A stretch of DNA of 10,598 nucleotides from Porticoccus sp041592135 (GTDB lineage Bacteria; Pseudomonadota; Gammaproteobacteria; Pseudomonadales; Porticoccaceae): the NCBI GenBank assembly GCA_041592135.1, contig JBFHQR010000075.1. One strand, given 5' to 3'. The notes beneath the pieces were generated by a model. That model was not told the DNA's origin. It saw only the letters and a list, made by a program, of their open reading frames with translations, and ran no database searches. The translations under genes were made by a program, and so were the position numbers. How positions within the stretch are numbered: the first letter of the stretch is position 1; each line of letters starts with the position of its first letter. Positions 6,328 through 10,598 of this stretch are shown here, piece after piece.

Positions 6328-7857
6328 CTAGTGAATGCCATGCATCTGGCGCTTCAGCCATGGACTGAGCAGCAGCAACAGAATACCGGCACCACAGCCG
6401 ACCAGCAGCAGATCACTGAATAATCCGGTATAACCCGCCAGGGCGCTGGCGGTGTCCGCCATTTCCCCCGCGGGGCGTTCAATATGTGCCAATTTGGCAA
6501 TTTGCGCGGCCATGAATTCCGAGTAGGCGGTGGCCAGAAACCAACTCCCCATCATCAGTCCGACAATGCGCGGTACCGCCAGTTTGGTGACGGCGGACAG
6601 TCCCACCGGCGACAGGCACAACTCGCCGGTGGTGTGCAGCAGGTAGGCCAGCACCAACCACAGCGCGGCGATCTTGCCGCCGGCATCCGGAAAACGGCTT
6701 CCCAGTACCAGCACCCCAAATCCCAGGCCCGCCTGGATAATGCCCAGTGAAAATTTCACCGGTGTTGAGGGCTCCAGCCTGCGCTTCGCCAATCCGGTCC
6801 AGAGCAGGGCAAACAGGGGGGCCAGCAGCATGATAAACAGCGGGTTCAGGGCGCCAAATTGCGAGGCGTTAAATTCCACGCCGAGCAGGGTGCGGTCCAC
6901 CACTCGGTCGGCGTAGAGGGTCATGGACGCGGCAGTTTGTTCAAACAGCGCCCAGAACACCACCGAGGCGAATGTCAGTACCATCAGCACCGTCATGCGA
7001 CCCCGTTCGATGGGGTTGCAGCGAGCCAGCATAAACCACAGCAAGCCGGCAATCACCGTCAGGGCCAGGCCGTTGAGCGCTTGCCCCACCCGATGGGTCA
7101 GCTGGATCAACTGCCACAGGCCGAACAGGCCGCCGAGGGCGCCGAGATAAATCGCCCACTCCCGGGTGATGCCCGCCAGTACCCTTTGCCGCAACAGTGC
7201 CGGATCAGCCGGCTCGGCGTGGCCGTGCAGGTATCGCTGCCCGTACAGGAAGATCGACAGGCCAATCACCATGCCGATGCCGGCGGCGCCAAAGCCGTAG
7301 CGCCAGCCCAGGGTTTCCCCCAGGTAACCACAGAGCAGGGTGGCGATAAAGGCGCCGATGTTGATACCCATGTAGAAAATCGTGAAACCGCTGTCGCGGC
7401 GCGGATCATTTTCGCCGTAGAGGCGGCCGACAATGGTGGAGATATTGGGTTTGAGGAAACCGACGCCGACGATGATCAGCGCCAGTGAAAAATAGAACAC
7501 CTGCAATGCCGCCTGATCGCGCCAAATGACGCCGCCAACGACCGTTGCCCGGCTGCCCTCTAGCGCCATGCCCAGATGGCCCAGGGCCAGCAGGCAGCCG
7601 CCGAACACCACCGCCTTGCGCATGCCCAGGTAGCGATCCGCCAGCAACCCGCCAATCACCGGCATGGCGTACACCAGTGCGGCGTAACTGCCCAGCACAT
7701 CCAGTCCCATGGCGTCGCTGAAAAGATGGTATTTGGTGAGGTACAGCAACAGCAGATACTTCATGCCGTAAAAGGAGAAGCGCTCCCACATTTCCGTAGC
7801 AAAGCAAACGTACAGTCCTTTCGGGTGGCCGAGCCATTCGTCACTTGTCGCTGTCAC
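6328..7857 (-). CDS. POT/PTR2-family proton-dependent oligopeptide symporter
   Basis: This 509-residue inner-membrane protein belongs to the POT (PTR2) branch of the major facilitator superfamily, which imports di- and tripeptides with protons. Diagnostic features are the ExxERF motif in the first helix (EMWERF, residues 22-27), GGLLADRYLG at 69-78, the PTR2 signature FYMGINIGAF at 161-170, and later FWALFEQTAASM and the CLSPVGLSAVTKLA segment. Hydrophobic segments throughout agree with the 12-14 helices of the family. Translation starts at a GTG (complement of 7855-7857) with AAGG (complement of 7865-7868) 7 nt upstream. No better ATG exists upstream of the first helix. The exact substrate (DtpA-like peptides or other) cannot be told from sequence. 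It is monocistronic, convergent with the small membrane gene and divergent from the moxR scar. Confidence 0.95.
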   Translation of the reverse strand: MTATSDEWLGHPKGLYVCFATEMWERFSFYGMKYLLLLYLTKYHLFSDAMGLDVLGSYAALVYAMPVIGGLLADRYLGMRKAVVFGGCLLALGHLGMALEGSRATVVGGVIWRDQAALQVFYFSLALIIVGVGFLKPNISTIVGRLYGENDPRRDSGFTIFYMGINIGAFIATLLCGYLGETLGWRYGFGAAGIGMVIGLSIFLYGQRYLHGHAEPADPALLRQRVLAGITREWAIYLGALGGLFGLWQLIQLTHRVGQALNGLALTVIAGLLWFMLARCNPIERGRMTVLMVLTFASVVFWALFEQTAASMTLYADRVVDRTLLGVEFNASQFGALNPLFIMLLAPLFALLWTGLAKRRLEPSTPVKFSLGIIQAGLGFGVLVLGSRFPDAGGKIAALWLVLAYLLHTTGELCLSPVGLSAVTKLAVPRIVGLMMGSWFLATAYSEFMAAQIAKLAHIERPAGEMADTASALAGYTGLFSDLLLVGCGAGILLLLLSPWLKRQMHGIH

Positions 7858-7912
7858 GGTGATACCTTATATCTCGTCCAAAACCCGGTTGCTGCCGTCT
7901 ACCTGCTGTCCG

Positions 7913-7941
7913 TTTGCGGCACGGGCGACAGGCGCTAGAAT
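7913..7941 (+). promoter_or_regulatory. Possible rightward promoter left from the deleted moxR operon
   Basis: A -10 box TAGAAT (7936-7941, five of six matches) has TTTGCG 17 bp upstream (7913-7918), a weak -35. It lies 33 bp before the ATG of the moxR relic, a natural distance. With the operon gone, a transcript from here would run through the relic into fadD about 260 bp downstream. Confidence 0.4.
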
Positions 7942-7974
7942 GAAACGCTTCCCTTACCAGGCTGGATTCGGATC

Positions 7975-8043
7975 ATGAAGTTTACCGGTACCGTACGCTA
8001 TGTGGCCACTGAAGAGCTGCAAATGGCGCTCAACCCACCGTGA
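7975..8043 (+). pseudogene. 5' remnant of a MoxR-family AAA+ ATPase gene
   Basis: The first codons read MKFTGTVRYVATEELQMALN, which matches the start of MoxR-type AAA+ ATPases of the kind beginning MKF-G-T--YVAT-DLK-AVN. In these proteins the Walker A loop (GEPGTGKT) follows about 15 residues later. Here the reading frame instead runs into PP and a TGA at 8041-8043, after 22 codons. The ATPase domain is entirely absent. MoxR ATPases remodel or assist metalloenzymes and membrane complexes together with vWA-domain partners. The fragment is too short to act. The match is from memory of the family, not from a search. Confidence 0.6.
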
Positions 8044-8087
8044 CCCTGGCGGGTCTGGAGCAGGGTATGACCCTGCTGTCGAAGTAG
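8034..8087 (+). pseudogene. 3' remnant of a vWA-domain (CoxE-like) protein gene
   Basis: In another frame from the moxR remnant, and starting at its end, the sequence reads PTVTLAGLEQGMTLLSK and then TAG (8085-8087). This fits the C-terminus of the CoxE-like von Willebrand A proteins encoded just after moxR, which commonly end with a YPLTL-GL--AM--L-type segment. Order and strand are those of the intact pair, as expected if one deletion removed most of both genes and fused their outer ends. The match is short, so certainty is moderate. Confidence 0.5.
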
Positions 8088-8201
8088 GGCCGGGACGAAC
8101 TTCTGTTTCACTGGCTCGGGCATTTCGATAGCATGGCCGGGTAGCAGCACGAGAACAACGATTCGCAATGAAAAATAACATCATGAACCCGGGGGTGGGG
8201 A

Positions 8202-9884
8202 ATGGCTGAGAATGGCCTGGAAATGGCAGTGGCAGAGGCGGTCCGGAAGTCCTGGGCGCATTACGGTATTCCCGAGACACTGCCGCCCTGTGATCTTCAC
8301 AACCTGGTGGATATCCTGACGGATTCCGCCACCCGTTTTCCCGGCAAACCGGCGGTGACCTCTCTGGGTGGCACCCTGAGCTTTGCCGAGCTGGATCGCC
8401 TGTCCTCGGCCTTTGCCTGCTACATGCAGCAGCACACCAGTCTGCAACCCGGTGATCGGATTGCCATCCAGATGCCCAGCCTGATCCAGTATATGGTGGT
8501 GGCCTACGGGGCCTTCAAGGCGGGTCTGGTGGTGGTCAATATCAACCCGATGTATACCGCGGTGGAGCTGGAATACCAGTTCAACCATGCCTCGGTGAAA
8601 GCGGTGGTGGTGTTTGACAAATTTCTCTCCCATACCCTGGAGGTCAAAGGGAAGACCGCACTGGAGACGATCATTGTCACCAGCCCCTTCGACCTGCATC
8701 CACCGCTCAAGCGGGCACTGATGTCCGTGGTGTTAAAGGTATTGGGCAAGTCCTTCCCGGCCAATGGCGCCATTGCCCTGCGCGAGGTACTGGCAAAGGG
8801 TGCCGGCATGGAGTGTCAGCCGGTGGCCCTGCAGGAAAGTGATTTGGCATTGCTGCAATATACCGGTGGTACCACGGGCATTTCGAAGCCCGCTATGATC
8901 AGTCACGGCAACATGGTTAGTGTGACCCGCCAAGCCACCGTGCTGTTGAAGCTGATTGGCCTGCAGCCAGGCCGGGAGCGGTTTGTCTCGCCGCTGCCCC
9001 TGTACCACATTTATGCCTTCGCCCTGGTGGTCACCACCGGCGTGCATATGGCGGCACACAGCATGCTGATTCCCGATCCCCGCAATATCAGGGCATTCGT
9101 GAAATTGCTGCGCCGTTGGCCCGCCACCCTGTTTTCCGGCCTCAATACCCTGTTCGTGGCATTGATGAAAGACCCGGATTTTTCCCGTATCGACTTCTCC
9201 ACCCTGAAGTTGACCCTGTCCGGCGGTTCGGCGCTGGCCAGTGGCACCGCTGTGGAATGGCTGGAAAAAAGCGGCTGCGAGATCAGTGAGGCCTATGGGC
9301 TGACCGAGGCCTCGCCGATTGTGTCCTTTACGCCACCGGCTGCCCACAAGCCGGGTGCCGTGGGCATCGCCGTGCCCCAGACCGAACTGATGATTGCCGA
9401 TGAACAGGGCAACCCCCTGTCGGTCAATGAACACGGGGAACTCTGGGTGCGCGGCCCCCAGGTGATGCAGGGCTATCTCGATTTTCCAGAGGAAACGGCC
9501 CAGACCATCACCGGGGAGGGCTGGCTGAAAACCGGGGATATTGCCTCGGTGGATGAGGACGGTTTCCTGCGCATTCACGATCGCATGAAAGACATGATCA
9601 GCGTGTCCGGTTTCAATGTGTACCCCAACGAGATTGAAAGCGTGGTATCACATCATCCGGATATCACCTACTGTGCGGCGGTGGGCGTCCCGGACGAGCA
9701 TTCCGGGGAGGCGGTGAAACTCTATGTGGTCAGCAGCAACCCGGCGCTCACAGAACAGGATATTCGCGATTTCTGCGCCCGACAGTTGGCCCGCTACAAA
9801 TTGCCGAAACACATCGAATTCCGCGATGAACTGCCACTCTCGAACGTGGGCAAGGTGCTGAGGCGGGAGTTGCGCGATCAGTGA
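8202..9884 (+). CDS. fadD: Long-chain-fatty-acid--CoA ligase, FadD family
   Basis: This 560-residue adenylate-forming enzyme activates fatty acids to acyl-CoA by way of acyl-AMP, usually at the inner face of the membrane, feeding beta-oxidation. It resembles E. coli FadD along its whole length. The ATP-binding P-loop is YTGGTTGISKPAM (Y220 to M232), the A5 motif EAYGLTE is at 363-369, TGD at 444-446, the FACS signature DRMKDMISVSGFNVYPNEIE starts at D460, and the C-terminal catalytic lysine is K551 in SNVGKVLRREL. One oddity is Pro at 230, where a Gly is usual after the P-loop Lys. The ATG at 8202 gives the normal length, but the purine-rich Shine-Dalgarno run (GGGGGTGGGG, 8191-8200) ends only one base upstream. 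ATG 8223 is a possible alternative start. It is preceded by the moxR/vWA scar. I saw no convincing FadR operator. Confidence 0.95.
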   Translation: MAENGLEMAVAEAVRKSWAHYGIPETLPPCDLHNLVDILTDSATRFPGKPAVTSLGGTLSFAELDRLSSAFACYMQQHTSLQPGDRIAIQMPSLIQYMVVAYGAFKAGLVVVNINPMYTAVELEYQFNHASVKAVVVFDKFLSHTLEVKGKTALETIIVTSPFDLHPPLKRALMSVVLKVLGKSFPANGAIALREVLAKGAGMECQPVALQESDLALLQYTGGTTGISKPAMISHGNMVSVTRQATVLLKLIGLQPGRERFVSPLPLYHIYAFALVVTTGVHMAAHSMLIPDPRNIRAFVKLLRRWPATLFSGLNTLFVALMKDPDFSRIDFSTLKLTLSGGSALASGTAVEWLEKSGCEISEAYGLTEASPIVSFTPPAAHKPGAVGIAVPQTELMIADEQGNPLSVNEHGELWVRGPQVMQGYLDFPEETAQTITGEGWLKTGDIASVDEDGFLRIHDRMKDMISVSGFNVYPNEIESVVSHHPDITYCAAVGVPDEHSGEAVKLYVVSSNPALTEQDIRDFCARQLARYKLPKHIEFRDELPLSNVGKVLRRELRDQ

Positions 9885-9890
9885 GGTCAC

Positions 9891-9917
9891 TTGCCATTCG
9901 ACAGACCAGCGTACAAT
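9891..9917 (+). promoter_or_regulatory. Possible hrpA promoter
   Basis: TTGCCA (9891-9896, five of six matches) and TACAAT (9912-9917, five of six) lie between the fadD stop and the hrpA start. The spacer is 15 bp, shorter than the optimum of 17, which would weaken it. The -10 is 37 bp upstream of the hrpA ATG. Confidence 0.45.
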
Positions 9918-9954
9918 CCGCCCGGCTACACAGGGTTTAAAAAGTCTCAACTTC

Positions 9955-10598
9955 ATGAATGATGAACTGCAACAATGGCGGGACAGCATCGCCGACTGTC
10001 TCTGCCGGGATCGCTATCGCCTGAACCAGCAGCTGGACAAATTGAGCCAGCGGGCCAAGCAGGGCAAACCCTTCGACCGCGACCTGCAACAGTTTGTTGC
10101 CCAGTTGGAGCAATCCAGCGGCAAATTGCAGGCGCGGCGGGACAGCGTGCCCGCCATCGACTATCCGGAAGAATTGCCCATCGCCGGTCGCCGCGAGGAT
10201 ATTCGCGACGCCATCGCCCACCATCAGGTGGTGGTGATCGCCGGGGAAACCGGTTCCGGCAAAACCACCCAGCTGCCGAAAATCTGCCTGGAATTGGGCC
10301 GGGGGGTGGCGGGCATGATCGGCCACACCCAGCCGCGCCGCATCGCCGCCCGCACCGTGGCCAACCGCATCGCCGAGGAGCTGCACCAGCCACTGGGGGA
10401 AACCATCGGTTACCAGGTGCGCTTCAATGAGCAGAGCAGCGAAAACACCCTGGTCAAACTGATGACCGATGGCATCCTGCTGGCGGAAATCCAGCACGAC
10501 CGCTTTCTCTACCGCTATGACACGCTGATCATCGATGAGGCCCACGAGCGCAGCCTCAACATTGATTTTCTGCTCGGCTACCTGAAGAAAATCCTGCC
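9955..10598 (+). CDS. hrpA: HrpA, DEAH-box ATP-dependent RNA helicase, 3' end missing
   Basis: The first 214 codons of HrpA are present; the frame is open to the end of the window. E. coli HrpA has about 1300 residues, so most of the protein lies beyond. The N-terminal ~75-residue charged helical region is followed by the helicase core: Walker A GETGSGKTTQLPK (97-109, with K103), motif Ia TQPRRIAARTVANRIAEE, LMTDGILLAEI, and the DEAH box IIDEAHERSLNIDFLLGYL (D194 to H197). These match E. coli HrpA nearly residue for residue. The family acts on mRNA and on stalled or collided ribosomes in the cytoplasm. The ATG at 9955 is the first suitable start, but it lacks a strong Shine-Dalgarno sequence. 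The gene lies 70 bp after fadD and may have its own promoter. Confidence 0.95.
   Translation, partial: MNDELQQWRDSIADCLCRDRYRLNQQLDKLSQRAKQGKPFDRDLQQFVAQLEQSSGKLQARRDSVPAIDYPEELPIAGRREDIRDAIAHHQVVVIAGETGSGKTTQLPKICLELGRGVAGMIGHTQPRRIAARTVANRIAEELHQPLGETIGYQVRFNEQSSENTLVKLMTDGILLAEIQHDRFLYRYDTLIIDEAHERSLNIDFLLGYLKKIL

Larger units (their letters stand above)
7858..8201. other. 344-bp intergenic region holding a promoter and gene relics
   Basis: This gap between the transporter and fadD has no intact gene. It contains an imperfect inverted repeat CTGTCCGT/ACGG-GCG-ACAG (7906-7931), a possible rightward promoter, the 5' end of a moxR-like gene and the 3' end of a vWA-protein gene. After the vWA stop there is an 84-base stretch (8088-8171) that reads on in the same frame (starting RDELLFHWLGHFDSMAG), with stops at 8142 and 8169. 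That last stretch looks coding-like, but I cannot assign it. Confidence 0.7.

Noticed and set aside
8733..9578. 281-codon minus-strand frame opposite fadD
   Set aside because: Its composition is typical of an antisense shadow, it has no recognisable domain, and fadD covers the whole region.
9937..10545. 202-codon minus-strand frame opposite hrpA
   Set aside because: The plus strand encodes an unmistakable HrpA N-terminus with Walker A and DEAH motifs running off the window.

Overview
The window is a stretch of gammaproteobacterial chromosome with high GC (I estimate close to 60 %, not computed). The evidence is a set of closely E. coli/Pseudomonas-like housekeeping proteins (TtcA, DnaX, YbaB, RecR, RNase D, YcgL, YcgN, FadD, HrpA) in an order typical of the Pseudomonas/Cellvibrio side of the class. 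I cannot name the genus. I see no phage, insertion sequence, CRISPR array, rRNA or tRNA.

Left part (1-5843). The 3' part of ttcA (tRNA 2-thiocytidine synthesis) is followed by a spacer filled by six 18-bp tandem repeats, then a TATAAT promoter and a tightly packed same-strand run: dnaX, ybaB, recR, rnd, ycgL, ycgN, with gaps of 9 to 51 bp. These genes cover the clamp loader (tau/gamma), a nucleoid-associated protein, recombinational repair, 3'-5' RNA trimming, and two small conserved proteins of unclear role. dnaX carries a complete-looking programmed -1 frameshift signal: an upstream Shine-Dalgarno-like element, an A AAA AAG slippery heptamer in the correct frame, a -1 frame stop two codons later, and a downstream stem. 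It should produce a 391-residue gamma protein beside the 648-residue tau. A hairpin with a T-run after ycgN probably ends the operon.

Middle part (5844-7857). A 125-residue protein with three predicted membrane segments, which I do not recognise, converges with a POT-family proton/peptide symporter gene on the minus strand. Their stop codons are only 4 bp apart.

Right part (7858-10598). The 344-bp gap between the transporter and fadD is not empty. It holds what looks like a deletion scar of a moxR-vWA gene pair: the first ~20 codons of a MoxR-type AAA ATPase, with promoter and start codon, joined directly to the last ~18 codons of a CoxE-like von Willebrand A protein. About two genes' worth of DNA between them is missing. 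The old promoter now points at fadD, a long-chain acyl-CoA ligase. The window ends inside hrpA, a DEAH-box RNA helicase whose open reading frame runs off the edge.

The most notable signals are the moxR/vWA scar, the dnaX frameshift cassette, the 18-bp repeat array and the unassigned membrane protein. I found no clearly new multi-gene system; most of the window is ordinary core genome.
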